NCBI RefSeq assembly: GCF_021290985.1
Contig: NZ_JAJOYU010000007.1
Coordinates: forward strand, 1-64,000
DNA from: Rheinheimera soli
GTDB taxonomy: Bacteria; Pseudomonadota; Gammaproteobacteria; Enterobacterales; Alteromonadaceae
Direction: 5' to 3'
Length of the DNA: 64,000 bases
Shown: piece after piece, positions 1 through 9,908 of the stretch
How the letters are laid out: each line of letters begins with the position of its first letter
Numbering within the stretch: position 1 is the stretch's first letter
Translations under genes and position numbers: made by a program
The notes under the pieces: model-generated
What the model was told of the DNA's origin: nothing
What the model saw: the letters and a program-made list of their open reading frames with translations, nothing else
The model's database searches: none

Positions 1-82
1 TCGCCGAAGATATCTGATCTTCTCCATCTGTATTCTTGGTTTTCCTGAATCAGATGTATGTAAGTTTTTCTTCATCTCTTAG

Positions 83-111
83 TTGACAGCCTATTAATCA
101 TACAATAGCAT
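83..111 (+). promoter_or_regulatory. putative sigma70 promoter of the first TonB receptor
   Basis: A perfect -35 hexamer TTGACA (83-88) is followed after 17 bases by TAGCAT (106-111), which matches 4 of 6 bases of the -10 consensus. It lies about 90 bases upstream of the TonB receptor start. This is by inspection only. The first 80 bases of the window hold no gene that I can support. Confidence 0.45.
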
Positions 112-203
112 GATTTGAGAAATGATAAAAAAAATGCCTCGAAGGTCTGTTGTGTTTTGACTGGGAAGGCGTAATAAAACCACGACAAGGGGAGAAGAAG
201 CTC

Positions 204-3032
204 ATGTTTAAGCGATCCGTCTTAAGCAGTGCGGTGTCTATGGCTATTGTTCTGATGAGCCAGTCAGTTACCGCAGCGCAAGAAGATAACAAAGTAACAG
301 AAGTAGAAATTATTGAAGTCAAAGGCATACGTGGAAGTCTGAATAAGGCTTTGGGCGTAAAACGTCACAACGAACAAATAGTCGATGCCATAGTGGCTGA
401 AGACATAGGTAAGTTTCCGGATAATAACGTGGTTGAGTCTTTGCAACGTGTTACCGGTGTGCAAGTAACCAATCGTGCTTCAGGCGAAGTGGCTGCAGTT
501 TCAATCCGTGGTTTAAGTGATATCACCACGACGGTCAATGGCCGCAATATTTTTACCGCCTCGGGCACAGCTGTAGCTTTGCAGGATATTCCTGCCAGCT
601 TGCTCAAACAGGTTGATGTATATAAAACCCGTTCTGCCAGTCAGATTGAAAGTGGTATTGCAGGTTCTATCGATGTAAAAACCCACAGACCTTTTGATTT
701 TGACGGTGCTAAATTCATTGCCAATACCCGTGGTATTTATACTGAACAAAATGACAAAGTGAACCCAACCTTCAGCGCGTTAGCCAGCAACAACTGGCAG
801 TTGGATTCAGGCCATTTTGGTGCTTTGGTGAACATCTCTTATTCCAAAATGCAGTACCGTGACCAAAGTGTGACTGCCGGCGCTATGTTGCCTTTTATGA
901 CGGCAAACCCCACAGCACCTTTTACCCCTTATGAGCGTATTTTTTTAGATAAACCTGGTGTGGCCGAAAATCCCATCTGGCAACCCGGCTTGTTGGCAGG
1001 TTTACCTTCCAATGAAGGCGCAACTTTGGATATTAATGGTGTGGCGTCCCCTTATATGCTGAGCCGTGACGCGGTATTCCAAAGCGATTACACCGGCAAG
1101 CGTGAGCGTCCTGCTGCGAATATTTCGCTGCAATTTGCGCCCAATGAAAAATCAGAATACGTGTTTGAGTCCTTTTATAACGGTTTCCGTAATGAAGGTT
1201 TTAACAGTCTGCTGTTTTCATTTGCCGACTGGTGGGGCGGTTATGGCGGCATGACACCAGCTCAGGCCGCTGCTGCCGCTAATGTGCAGTTGCATCCGGG
1301 CACGAACATAGTGAAGTCGCGTTCTGTGAACGACCCATGGGTCTTTACCAGTGGTGATTTAGCCACAGGTAAAACCGACAGTTATCTACATGCTTTGGGT
1401 GGGCGTTGGGAATTATCAGATTATATGACGTTGAAATCTGAACTTGTGGTTCAGGACAGTGAATACAACAGCGACTTTTTTGCGATGCGTTTTGTGCGTC
1501 CAGGTAACAGCTACAGATTGAACGTCGATTTTAACGACAATGCCGGTATTCCGGGCTTTAACTTTGAAGATAACCCTGCCACTGCAGCGGTGGATGAATC
1601 CAGTATGGCGGATCCATCGGCTTACCTGACTGATGGTATGTACGACAACGCCAATAAAGATGAAGGTGATGCTGTGACCTTTACCTCAGATTTGGTGTAT
1701 CGACTGGATGGTTTCTTTACCACAATGGAAACCGGTGTGCGTTATGACAAACGGGGTGCAACTACTTCGTTCAGTCGTCAGGACCGTTGTTGTGGTGGTG
1801 CTGTCAATGTTGGAACTCTGGATGGTTTGGCTTCGATCAACAGCGGCTTTATGGATGGTGAAGCCAATGTTCCTACATCCTGGGTAGCGGCTAATGGTCA
1901 TCATATTCGCGACAATGCCGACCAGTACCGTGCTATGTATGGCATGAATAAGCTGGATTTACAGCGTTCTTTTGATATAGACGCCACCACTTTGTCTTTG
2001 TATTTGCAGGGTAAATTTGAAACTGAAGTCGCAGGTCGTGCATTAAATGGTGAAGTAGGAGCCCGTTATACAGGTATAGATACGGATTCTACCTTTTATC
2101 AGGAAACTGCACCGGGCACAGTACAAAACACCACGGCGGGCGAAAGCAAAACCCGTAAAATTCTGCCAAGCTTGTCTGCCCGTTATCAGTTGACTGAGGA
2201 CGTGCAGGCCCGTGTTGCTTACACCGAAACTTTACGTTATCCGGGCTTTGGTGATTTAAACCCGCTGATTATCTATAACGAAGACGTCACAGGCATAGGT
2301 TATGGTACTGCTAGTGGTGGTAATCCTGATTTAAAACCAACAGAGTCAAAAAACTACGATCTGTCGCTGGAGTGGTACTTTGCCGACGCCAGTTCATTGT
2401 ACGGTACAGTATTCAGACGTGATATTGATGGCTTTGTTGTTGGATTCCGCCGTTCAGTGACGGCGCCAAAATCGGCTACTGATCCAACACCTTACAAATT
2501 TGTATTAACTCAGCCGTACAATGCCTCTGAAGGTGAGTTATCAGGTGCTGAAATTGGTCTGGTCTGGTTTCCTGCCTCTTTACCTGAAGTTCTGGATGGT
2601 TTTGGTGTGCAGGCCAGCTATACCCGTTTGTCCTCCTCACAAACTACACCTGATACCAACAGTGAAGGTGAGATCACAGGCTACAGAGACACTGACCTGT
2701 TTGGTGTGTCTGATTCGTCTTACAGTGTGGTGCTGGCCTATGACAAAAATGATTTAGGCATGAGATTGTCATATTCATGGCGTGAAGGTTTCTTATCGAA
2801 CTATGAAGCCGCTTTGTTTGCTAACCCGCTGGAAATGCGTCGTAAAGCAGAAGCCAGTATGGACTTTCAGTTAAGCTACAAACTGACAGAACAGCTTGAA
2901 CTGACACTGGATGGCACCAATCTGACCAATGAGTTGTATCAGAGCTACTACGGTAATAACGCCACTACAGGTAACTTTGGCACCTCTTTATACAGCCGTA
3001 CTTTTGCCTTAGGTGTTCGTTACAGCATGTAA
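204..3032 (+). CDS. TonB-dependent outer-membrane receptor (Xanthomonas/Caulobacter-type)
   Basis: A 942-residue outer-membrane active-transport receptor. I chose the ATG at 204 because GGGGAGAAG lies just before it and it gives a clean Sec signal (MFKRSVLSSAVSMAIVLMSQ, cleavage near AQE). An in-frame upstream ATG at 150 would add 18 unlikely residues. The mature N-terminus carries the plug start (VKGIRGSLNKAL), then a plug domain with VVESLQRVTGVQV and SIRGL. A long beta-barrel ends in an aromatic-rich strand (TFALGVRYSM). The KGIRGSL style is typical of the large TonB receptor subfamily used for carbohydrates and other nutrients in Xanthomonas and Caulobacter. No neighbouring enzyme reveals its substrate. 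A hairpin terminator follows. Confidence 0.93.
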   Translation: MFKRSVLSSAVSMAIVLMSQSVTAAQEDNKVTEVEIIEVKGIRGSLNKALGVKRHNEQIVDAIVAEDIGKFPDNNVVESLQRVTGVQVTNRASGEVAAVSIRGLSDITTTVNGRNIFTASGTAVALQDIPASLLKQVDVYKTRSASQIESGIAGSIDVKTHRPFDFDGAKFIANTRGIYTEQNDKVNPTFSALASNNWQLDSGHFGALVNISYSKMQYRDQSVTAGAMLPFMTANPTAPFTPYERIFLDKPGVAENPIWQPGLLAGLPSNEGATLDINGVASPYMLSRDAVFQSDYTGKRERPAANISLQFAPNEKSEYVFESFYNGFRNEGFNSLLFSFADWWGGYGGMTPAQAAAAANVQLHPGTNIVKSRSVNDPWVFTSGDLATGKTDSYLHALGGRWELSDYMTLKSELVVQDSEYNSDFFAMRFVRPGNSYRLNVDFNDNAGIPGFNFEDNPATAAVDESSMADPSAYLTDGMYDNANKDEGDAVTFTSDLVYRLDGFFTTMETGVRYDKRGATTSFSRQDRCCGGAVNVGTLDGLASINSGFMDGEANVPTSWVAANGHHIRDNADQYRAMYGMNKLDLQRSFDIDATTLSLYLQGKFETEVAGRALNGEVGARYTGIDTDSTFYQETAPGTVQNTTAGESKTRKILPSLSARYQLTEDVQARVAYTETLRYPGFGDLNPLIIYNEDVTGIGYGTASGGNPDLKPTESKNYDLSLEWYFADASSLYGTVFRRDIDGFVVGFRRSVTAPKSATDPTPYKFVLTQPYNASEGELSGAEIGLVWFPASLPEVLDGFGVQASYTRLSSSQTTPDTNSEGEITGYRDTDLFGVSDSSYSVVLAYDKNDLGMRLSYSWREGFLSNYEAALFANPLEMRRKAEASMDFQLSYKLTEQLELTLDGTNLTNELYQSYYGNNATTGNFGTSLYSRTFALGVRYSM

Positions 3033-3057
3033 TTATCGGCCCTTAGCTACACTTCAA

Positions 3058-3087
3058 AACACCGGACTTAGTGCCGGTGTTTTTATT
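3058..3087 (+). terminator. rho-independent terminator after the TonB receptor
   Basis: Arms AACACCGG and CCGGTGTT enclose an 8-base loop and are followed by a T-rich tract. It sits 26 bases past the receptor stop. Confidence 0.75.
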
Positions 3088-3254
3088 TATAAAGTAAAGC
3101 TGTGAAGCCGTTTGTTTACCAAATTAACTGCGCCTTGACTGTATTAATTTGTAATCAGTCTGGTATTCTGGACGTCCGGCCTGTTGTTGCAGGTTTTATC
3201 GTTTTACCCGGGAAATGATTGTAGGATGCTGGTAATACAGAGACAAGGCAGAAT

Positions 3255-5123
3255 ATGAAGCAGTGGACCTTATTCAAATTTGCAGCGGGCTCTGATATCA
3301 CGGCTTTAACTGCGACACAGCTAAAGCGACTGAAACAAATTGTCTGGATATGTTTGCTTGCAGTGATCTGCGGCTCGGCTTTTTCGGGTCCTAAATCAGT
3401 CACTATTTTGCTGACGACTGCTGTTGGCTTAGTCTGTATTTTAATCTTGCTGCAACAGCGAAAAATCCGCTTTGCCATTGGGTTCTTGTTGTGGCTGCTG
3501 ACTCTAATGCTCTGTAGCTTAATAAGTATCAACTCAGGTATTTTTGATTTGATGCTGCTGGGCTACCCGCTGGTGCTGGCTTATGCCGCTATGTACAGTG
3601 GTCGGCGTTTTTATCTGTTGTTATTTGGTTTTATTCTGCTGTTTTGCTCCTTTCTTGCTTTGGCCTCTTTGTATGGCTGGATCTATTTCAGGCCTACAGT
3701 GCCCACTCTGAATACCTTTATCACCTTAAATCTTTTATTGTTAGTCAGTGGTTTTACCATGAGGCTGATCGCTCGAGATACCAAAGATGTGTTGCTGCAG
3801 TTAAAACAAGAAAATGAACGGGTTGTGAAATCTCAGCTGGAAATTCAGCGTTTGGCTCAGCACGATCCGTTGACGGGTCTGGTGAACAGAACTCAATGCG
3901 AACTGGGGTTTCAGCGTGCTGTGGCTGCCAGTCCACAGCAGTCCGTGGCTTTGTTATTTATTGATTTAGATAATTTTAAACCTATTAACGACGCCTTGGG
4001 TCATCAGGCTGGAGATGAAGTATTAAAGCAACTGGCTGCTTTGCTGCAAAGCCAGCTGTCAGAGCAAGACGTGCTGAGCCGTTTTGGTGGTGATGAGTTT
4101 GTGGTGATTATAAGTCAGTGGCAAAGTCCGGCTGAGCTTGAACAACGCGTTCAGAAGTTACTGCACAGTTGTCAGCAGGAGTTTGTAGTGCGGCAGCACA
4201 AAGTCCAGTTGTCAGCTTCTATTGGCGTGACCCGAGCTCCGCAAGATGGCACTGACTTTCATCTGCTGTGCAAAAAAGCCGATACGGCTATGTATCAGGC
4301 AAAAAAGATGGGGCGTAACAGATTTTGCTGGTATCACGCAGACATGGAGCAGCAGCAGTTGGACAAATTCAACCTGATGATGCGCTTGCGTGTTGCGGTA
4401 AAGCAGCAGCTTTTTACTGTGGCTTACCAGCCAAGCTATGACTTAAAAACCAATCAGATCAGTGGGGCTGAGGCTTTATTGCGTTGGTCTGATGCTGAAT
4501 TAGGTGTTGTCTCTCCTGATGTATTTATTCCTCTGGCGGAAGATACTGGGTTAATTCAGGAACTAGGGCTTTTTGTGCTGCAAAAAGCCTGTGCTCAGGT
4601 AAAGCTATGGCAAGATTCAGGTTTTCTTTTAGGTATAGCGGTAAATATCTCTGCGATGCAGTTTAAACAAGGGGATTTACCTGCTGTGGTCACACAAGTG
4701 CTGACAGATACAGGTTTAGAGGCGCATTGGCTGGAATTGGAGCTGACCGAGTCTGTGCTGATTGATGATACTGCTTTGGTGAAACAACAAATTGATCAAC
4801 TGTCTGCTTTAGGTGTGCGTTTTGCCATTGATGATTTTGGCACCGGCTATTCTAATCTGGGCTATTTAAGCCAGTTTAGCCTGAACAGTTTAAAAATAGA
4901 CCGCTCTTTTGTGGCCCGGATCGGACAAAATGAAAAAGACTTGGCGCTGGTCAACGGCATTATTCAACTGGCAGCCAGTTTAGATTTACATACTGTGGCC
5001 GAAGGGGTGGAAGACAAACAAAGCCTGGTGTTGTTGCAGCAGGCGGGTTGCCGTTGTGCTCAGGGCTACTTATGGTCAAAAGCTGTATCGCCAGAGGAGT
5101 TTGCATTGCTGTTAGCTCAATAA
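3255..5123 (+). CDS. membrane GGDEF-EAL cyclic-di-GMP protein
   Basis: A 622-residue inner-membrane enzyme for cyclic-di-GMP turnover. Residues about 30-170 form roughly six membrane segments, a MASE-like sensor. A short coiled region (about 180-200) leads into a GGDEF domain whose signature RFGGDEF is intact at 278-282, so cyclase activity is possible. The product-inhibition RxxD motif before it is not visible (SEQD instead). The EAL domain keeps EALLRW (from 406), the Asn of NIS, ELTES, DDFGTGYS and AEGVED, so phosphodiesterase residues also appear intact. It probably has both activities or switches between them. It stands alone between two terminators, and nothing nearby shows its target. 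Confidence 0.92.
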   Translation: MKQWTLFKFAAGSDITALTATQLKRLKQIVWICLLAVICGSAFSGPKSVTILLTTAVGLVCILILLQQRKIRFAIGFLLWLLTLMLCSLISINSGIFDLMLLGYPLVLAYAAMYSGRRFYLLLFGFILLFCSFLALASLYGWIYFRPTVPTLNTFITLNLLLLVSGFTMRLIARDTKDVLLQLKQENERVVKSQLEIQRLAQHDPLTGLVNRTQCELGFQRAVAASPQQSVALLFIDLDNFKPINDALGHQAGDEVLKQLAALLQSQLSEQDVLSRFGGDEFVVIISQWQSPAELEQRVQKLLHSCQQEFVVRQHKVQLSASIGVTRAPQDGTDFHLLCKKADTAMYQAKKMGRNRFCWYHADMEQQQLDKFNLMMRLRVAVKQQLFTVAYQPSYDLKTNQISGAEALLRWSDAELGVVSPDVFIPLAEDTGLIQELGLFVLQKACAQVKLWQDSGFLLGIAVNISAMQFKQGDLPAVVTQVLTDTGLEAHWLELELTESVLIDDTALVKQQIDQLSALGVRFAIDDFGTGYSNLGYLSQFSLNSLKIDRSFVARIGQNEKDLALVNGIIQLAASLDLHTVAEGVEDKQSLVLLQQAGCRCAQGYLWSKAVSPEEFALLLAQ

Positions 5124-5124
5124 A

Positions 5125-5152
5125 AAAGGGCTAACCTGAGTCAGCCCTTCGT
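5125..5152. terminator. bidirectional terminator between the GGDEF-EAL and RND genes
   Basis: AAGGGCT (5126-5132) pairs with AGCCCTT (5143-5149). Flanking A and T runs let it serve both converging genes, most strongly the minus-strand RND gene, whose transcript would end in a U run. Confidence 0.75.
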
Positions 5153-5166
5153 TAAACCATGCGCTG

Positions 5167-8100
5167 TTACGCTGGTTTCACCTGATGATCTTCTTCATCA
5201 TCTTCATCCATCACCTTGTCATGGCTGTGATCTTTGGCAATCAGCATATAGACCGAAGGTAAAACAAAGAGTGTCATAAAGGTACCTATGGTCATACCTA
5301 GCACCAATACTATACCTATGGAGTTACGCGCCTCAGCGCCTGCACCTTCAGCAAAAATCAGCGGCGTGTGGCCGGCAATAGTGGCGAAGCTGGTCATCAC
5401 TACAGGGCGTAAACGCAGTACAGAGGCTTCACGAATGGCTTCCAGTTTGGTTCTGCCTTGTTCTTGCAGTTTGTTGGCAAATTCCACCACCAGAATACCG
5501 TTACGTGCTATCAAACCTACCAGTGTGACTAAACCCACCTGCGAATAGATATTGAGCGTACTGGTAAAACCGTCAGTGAAAAATGGCATTGGCGCCGGGA
5601 TTTTCAGGAAGGTGAACACCAGCGCACCAAACAGGGCCAACGGCACCGAACCTAACAGAATGACGATAGGATCGCGGAAGCTGTTGTACTGAGCCGCCAG
5701 CACCAGGAAAATCATAGTCACAGCCAAAGTAAAGGCAGGCAGGAAGGTATTGCCTTCACGTTTTAACTGGCGCGATTCACCTGTGTAATCAATAGAATAA
5801 CCACTTGGCAGTAACTTCTTCGCTTCAGTTTCGAGGAAGGTTAAAGTTTCATCCAGCGGTTTAATACTCACACCACTGATTTTGACGGCGTTGAGCTGCT
5901 GCATGCGGTTGATGCTGCGTGGCACAGTGCTGTGGCTCAGGCTGGCAATTTGATCAACCCGGATCATCTGGCCTTCAGGGCCTTTGATATAGAGGTTGGT
6001 TAAATCATCAGGAGTTAAGCGCTCCAGCCGTTTCACTTGTGGTATCACTTTGTAGCTTTGGCCCGACATATTAAAGCGGTTGACGTAACCGCCGCCCAAT
6101 AAAGTGCCTAAGTCCTGCACTACATCGCGCATATTCAGGCCTAAATCGGCCACTTTATCGCGGTCAATATTCAGCTGATACTCGGGCTGATCTACTTTCA
6201 TATCAATCAATTGGAACGGGAACATACCGCTTTCACGCATCACTTGTTCAAGCTTTAGCGCATAGTCGTAAATCTCTTTTGAATCCGCAGTAGAGGCAAT
6301 CACAAATTCAACAGGGAAACTACCACCGCCTGGCAGGGCAGGAGGAGTGATAGGTAAGATCCGCACACCGGAAATTTCCGCTAGTTTCTGTTGCACTTCA
6401 GGCATCATTTCAAAGACGGTGCGTTCACGTTCAGCCCATGGTTTAGTCACCATGCCACCAAAACCGCCAGTCGGGAAGGTGATCTGGAAGGTGAAGTCGG
6501 TTTCTGGCACAGACATAAAGGCTTCGTTGACGTATTTGCCGTAATAAGACGACTGATCTACTGTAGCGTTGGCAGGCGAGTCGACTATGCCAAAGATAAC
6601 GCCCTGATCTTCGACCGGCGCCAGTTCTTTCGGTGACATGCTGTACAAAGGCACACAGAGCAACATAATGCCAATCCAGAACACATAAACCCCAGTTCTG
6701 TTGTTCAAGGTGCTTTCGAGTTTACGGCTGTAAAAGCCCTGGAATTTATTAAAAATACCATCCAGCGGTGCTTTGTTGCTGGTATGAGGCTTTAACATGC
6801 GGGACGCCATCATGGGCGATAGCGTAATAGCCACTACTGCTGAAATAGTTACAGCGCCAGCCAGAGTAATAGCAAATTCGCGGAATAAAGTACCGGTTAA
6901 ACCGCCTTGCAAACCTATAGGCACATAAACCGAAATCAGCGTCACTGTCATCGCAATAATAGGGCCACCCAATTCACGGGCTGCGACTAAAGCGGCTTTA
7001 AAAGGTTTTAGGCCATTTTGAATATGGCGCTCAATGTTTTCCACCATAACAATAGCGTCGTCGACCACCAGACCAACAGACAGAACTATCGACAACAGGG
7101 TTAGCAGGTTTAATGAGAAGCCAAAGACTTTCATAATAAACATGGCACCAATCAGCGATAGCGGAATGGCGATGATAGGGATCAACACGGATCGACTGAA
7201 GCCTAAAAACAGGAAAATCACCACAACAATAATCAGCAGGGTTTCGGCCAGGGTTTTCACCACATCGTCTATGGCGGCTTCAATGTATTTAGTGGCGTCG
7301 TAAGAGACTTCGCCAGTTAAACCACCCGGCAGTTCGGCCCGGATTGCTTCCATCTCTTTGGTGACTGCTTTAATCACATCCAGCGAATTGGCATTGGGTG
7401 CAACAAAGACGCCCATAAAGACGGCGGTTTCGCCAGAATAGTTGACGTCTGTATTGTAATCGTCTGCACCAAGTACAACGTCGGCAACATCAGATAAACG
7501 CACTATACCGTCGCCATTCTGGCGTAAAATCATGCGTTTAAATTCGTCGACACCTTTCATATCTGTGTTGGCGCGTAAATTTACCTGAGTATAAGCACCA
7601 CGGGTTTGGCCTATAGTGGCCTGCACATTGTTGTCGGTCAGTGCAGTACGTACATCAGAGGCCGTGATACCTAAAGCGGCCATACGCTCAGGTTTTAACC
7701 AGACCCGCATCGCAAAAGTACGGCCACCTAAAATATCGGCCTTTTGCACACCACTGATGGCAATTAAACGCGGCTGCACAGAGCGGCTTAAAAACTCAGT
7801 GATCTGGTTTTGCTCCAGAATATCCGAACTGAAGCTTAGATAAGCTGCTGCAAACTCACTATCTGCCGCTTCAATGGCGATAGCTGGTACTTCGGCTTCA
7901 GGCGGTAAATCACCGCGCACCTGATTTACCTTGGCACTGATTTCTGTCATGGCTTTAAGCGGGTCATAGTTCAGATGCAAATGCGCTGTCACTGTCGACA
8001 CGCCCATAGTGCTCTGAGATTCGATGTAGTCGATACCACCGGCTGAGGCGATAGCGCGCTCTATAGGCGTGGTGATAAAACCACGGACTAAATCGGCGTT

Positions 8101-8262
8101 GGCGCCTATATAAGCTGTGGTAATTTTTATCACAGCTATGTCTGAACGTGGGTACTGTCGTACCGTCATATTGCTCATCGACTGGAAACCAGCCAGCAAT
8201 ATCAGCAGGCTGACCACAATGGCCAGCACAGGCTTTTTAATAAAAATATCGGTAAAGTTCAT
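5167..8262 (-). CDS. RND multidrug efflux permease (HAE1/AcrB family)
   Basis: A 1031-residue inner-membrane proton-driven pump subunit, full length for the family. It begins with the typical MNFTDIFIKKPVLA membrane segment, then the first periplasmic porter domain, the TM4 region with GLVVDDAIVMVENIERH (the conserved aspartates of proton relay), the second porter domain, and a last membrane bundle with GLIARNGILVVEFAN. It follows the adaptor gene with a 55-base gap, so the two form one operon. No TolC-like channel gene is in the window, so it probably uses a shared outer-membrane channel. Substrates are unknown; detergents, dyes or antibiotics are the family norm. Confidence 0.95.
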   Translation of the reverse strand: MNFTDIFIKKPVLAIVVSLLILLAGFQSMSNMTVRQYPRSDIAVIKITTAYIGANADLVRGFITTPIERAIASAGGIDYIESQSTMGVSTVTAHLHLNYDPLKAMTEISAKVNQVRGDLPPEAEVPAIAIEAADSEFAAAYLSFSSDILEQNQITEFLSRSVQPRLIAISGVQKADILGGRTFAMRVWLKPERMAALGITASDVRTALTDNNVQATIGQTRGAYTQVNLRANTDMKGVDEFKRMILRQNGDGIVRLSDVADVVLGADDYNTDVNYSGETAVFMGVFVAPNANSLDVIKAVTKEMEAIRAELPGGLTGEVSYDATKYIEAAIDDVVKTLAETLLIIVVVIFLFLGFSRSVLIPIIAIPLSLIGAMFIMKVFGFSLNLLTLLSIVLSVGLVVDDAIVMVENIERHIQNGLKPFKAALVAARELGGPIIAMTVTLISVYVPIGLQGGLTGTLFREFAITLAGAVTISAVVAITLSPMMASRMLKPHTSNKAPLDGIFNKFQGFYSRKLESTLNNRTGVYVFWIGIMLLCVPLYSMSPKELAPVEDQGVIFGIVDSPANATVDQSSYYGKYVNEAFMSVPETDFTFQITFPTGGFGGMVTKPWAERERTVFEMMPEVQQKLAEISGVRILPITPPALPGGGSFPVEFVIASTADSKEIYDYALKLEQVMRESGMFPFQLIDMKVDQPEYQLNIDRDKVADLGLNMRDVVQDLGTLLGGGYVNRFNMSGQSYKVIPQVKRLERLTPDDLTNLYIKGPEGQMIRVDQIASLSHSTVPRSINRMQQLNAVKISGVSIKPLDETLTFLETEAKKLLPSGYSIDYTGESRQLKREGNTFLPAFTLAVTMIFLVLAAQYNSFRDPIVILLGSVPLALFGALVFTFLKIPAPMPFFTDGFTSTLNIYSQVGLVTLVGLIARNGILVVEFANKLQEQGRTKLEAIREASVLRLRPVVMTSFATIAGHTPLIFAEGAGAEARNSIGIVLVLGMTIGTFMTLFVLPSVYMLIAKDHSHDKVMDEDDEEDHQVKPA

Positions 8263-8317
8263 AATCTGCTCATTGTTAATGGCTGGTGATCAATGATTTT
8301 GGATGTGGCGCCATATA

Positions 8318-9436
8318 TCAGGTATCAGCTGGTGTTGGCGCAGCTTTAAATTCAGGTGGCTGAGTTTTACTCAGTACCACAGCCTGGCCATTAAACAGCT
8401 TAAATGCACCTGCACTCACTACCTGGTCGCCGGCTTTTAAGCCATCAACCACTTCAACAAAATCGCCACGGGCTTTACCTAAACGAATAAACTGCTGGCG
8501 AGCTTTCAAACCACCTTTATCATCTTTTTCCACTACAAATACAGTGTCACCGAACGGAGCGTAAATAATGGCTGTGCTTGGCACCACCAGTAATTGATGA
8601 GGCTCTGTTAAGGTCACAGTGGCAGAGACAGCCATACCCGGGATCAGCACATCAGTGCTGTTGTCTAAAATCGACTGCACTATGACATTACGGGTGCTGG
8701 TATTAATTTCTGCACCAATGGCACTGATTTCACCTTTGACTACTACAGCGCCGTCACCAACAGACACCTCAACAGGCAAGCCTTTAGTAATTTGCGTCAG
8801 CCAGTTTTGTGGCACAGGGAAATTTACCCGAACTTTGTTGGTCGCTTGCAACGACACTATGGCGGTGCCTGTTTGTAAGTCAGTGCCTAAATCAACCTGA
8901 CGAATACCGATGCGGCCATCAAAAGGGGCACGAATGACTTTTTTCTGCAAAGTGGCTCTTAAGTTGTCCACTTGAGCAGAGGCGCTGTCGAGTTGTTGTT
9001 TGGCGTTGTCTAACTCACTTTGAGTAGCGATATTAGTGCGGCGTAACTGCACCAAACGGTCATAACTTGTTTTGGCTAACTTTAAACTTGCTTCAGCTGA
9101 GCGCAACTGAGCTTGCTCGTTAGTGGCTTCCTGTTCAATCAGCACTGTACCTGCTGTGACTTGCTGACCATTGCTGAAGCTGATTTTTTTCACCCGGCCC
9201 GGTACTTCGGCGGCAATGACAATACCTTCGTCGGCCAGTACAGTACCTATGGCGTTGTAGGTATTAGGCCAGCTTTGTTGTTCTACACTAAAAGTACTGA
9301 CATATTCCGGTGGAGGTACAAAAGTTTCGCCTGATTCGATCATGGCTGCAATCTGACCACCTTTGACCCCTGCAAGTAACATAAACACGCAGATCAGGCC
9401 AAGAACGGCAAATAAAATGGATTTAAATCTTTTCAT
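8318..9436 (-). CDS. RND efflux periplasmic adaptor (membrane fusion protein)
   Basis: A 372-residue HlyD/AcrA-type adaptor linking the RND permease to an outer-membrane channel. An N-terminal hydrophobic anchor or signal (residues about 5-22) is followed by a lipoyl half-motif (VLADEGIVIAAEVPGRV), a coiled-coil hairpin (about 105-160), the second lipoyl half (VIRAPFDGRIGIRQVDLG) and beta-barrel and membrane-proximal domains. I see no lipobox cysteine, so it is probably anchored by its N-terminal helix. It is the first gene of the operon with the permease. Confidence 0.93.
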   Translation of the reverse strand: MKRFKSILFAVLGLICVFMLLAGVKGGQIAAMIESGETFVPPPEYVSTFSVEQQSWPNTYNAIGTVLADEGIVIAAEVPGRVKKISFSNGQQVTAGTVLIEQEATNEQAQLRSAEASLKLAKTSYDRLVQLRRTNIATQSELDNAKQQLDSASAQVDNLRATLQKKVIRAPFDGRIGIRQVDLGTDLQTGTAIVSLQATNKVRVNFPVPQNWLTQITKGLPVEVSVGDGAVVVKGEISAIGAEINTSTRNVIVQSILDNSTDVLIPGMAVSATVTLTEPHQLLVVPSTAIIYAPFGDTVFVVEKDDKGGLKARQQFIRLGKARGDFVEVVDGLKAGDQVVSAGAFKLFNGQAVVLSKTQPPEFKAAPTPADT

Positions 9437-9533
9437 AACAGTGACCAGATTAAAAAGTTAATAGAGACCCAAAAGTACAGCTTTTAGTTTACGGCTTTGC
9501 TGCACTTTTAGATTAGAACCATCTACAGGTAAA

Positions 9534-9559
9534 TTTCAGATCATGGTTTTGATCTGAAA
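9534..9559. promoter_or_regulatory. perfect inverted repeat upstream of the RND operon
   Basis: TTTCAGATC (9534-9542) and GATCTGAAA (9551-9559) form a perfect 9-base inverted repeat with an 8-base spacer, about 100 bases upstream of the adaptor start. It could be a repressor operator or a leader hairpin. No linked regulator gene is present. The rest of the 472-base gap 9437-9908 is AT-rich with no convincing gene. Confidence 0.4.
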
Positions 9560-9863
9560 CTTTGTTCATGCCTTTAGCCGGCAGGTTAGTTTGCCATGTT
9601 TTTTTGAATTTGTGACGATTAGTCATAAATTAATAAAAAATTAAGAAAAATGAAGCTGTTGATCCCAGGTTTTCTTGCCAGAAACTGCTTTTCTGGAGAC
9701 GTTTACGCTTTAACTCACAGAAAAACTGCAGCTACTAGTGTAGCGATCAAAAGTGGTTTCAACTATCGAATAGTGGTAGAAAATTGTAACCAAATGACGG
9801 GAATGTTAAGGAGTTACAGAGACTGCTGCTACGGAATAAAATACATTAAGCGTTGAAAATATG

Positions 9864-9900
9864 AAGCGGTAAGGCCACCAGACAGGCAGCCTTACCGCTT
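9864..9900 (-). terminator. hairpin terminator after the M16 protease
   Basis: An 11-base perfect stem, AAGCGGTAAGG with CCTTACCGCTT, lies just past the stop of the minus-strand protease. The U tract is weak and displaced, so it could instead be an mRNA-stabilising hairpin. Confidence 0.6.
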
Positions 9901-9908
9901 TAGTTCTA

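Noticed and set aside
9650-9856. 68-codon frame in the gap before the RND operon
   Set aside because: No ribosome site, no recognisable composition, and it runs into the terminator; treated as non-coding.
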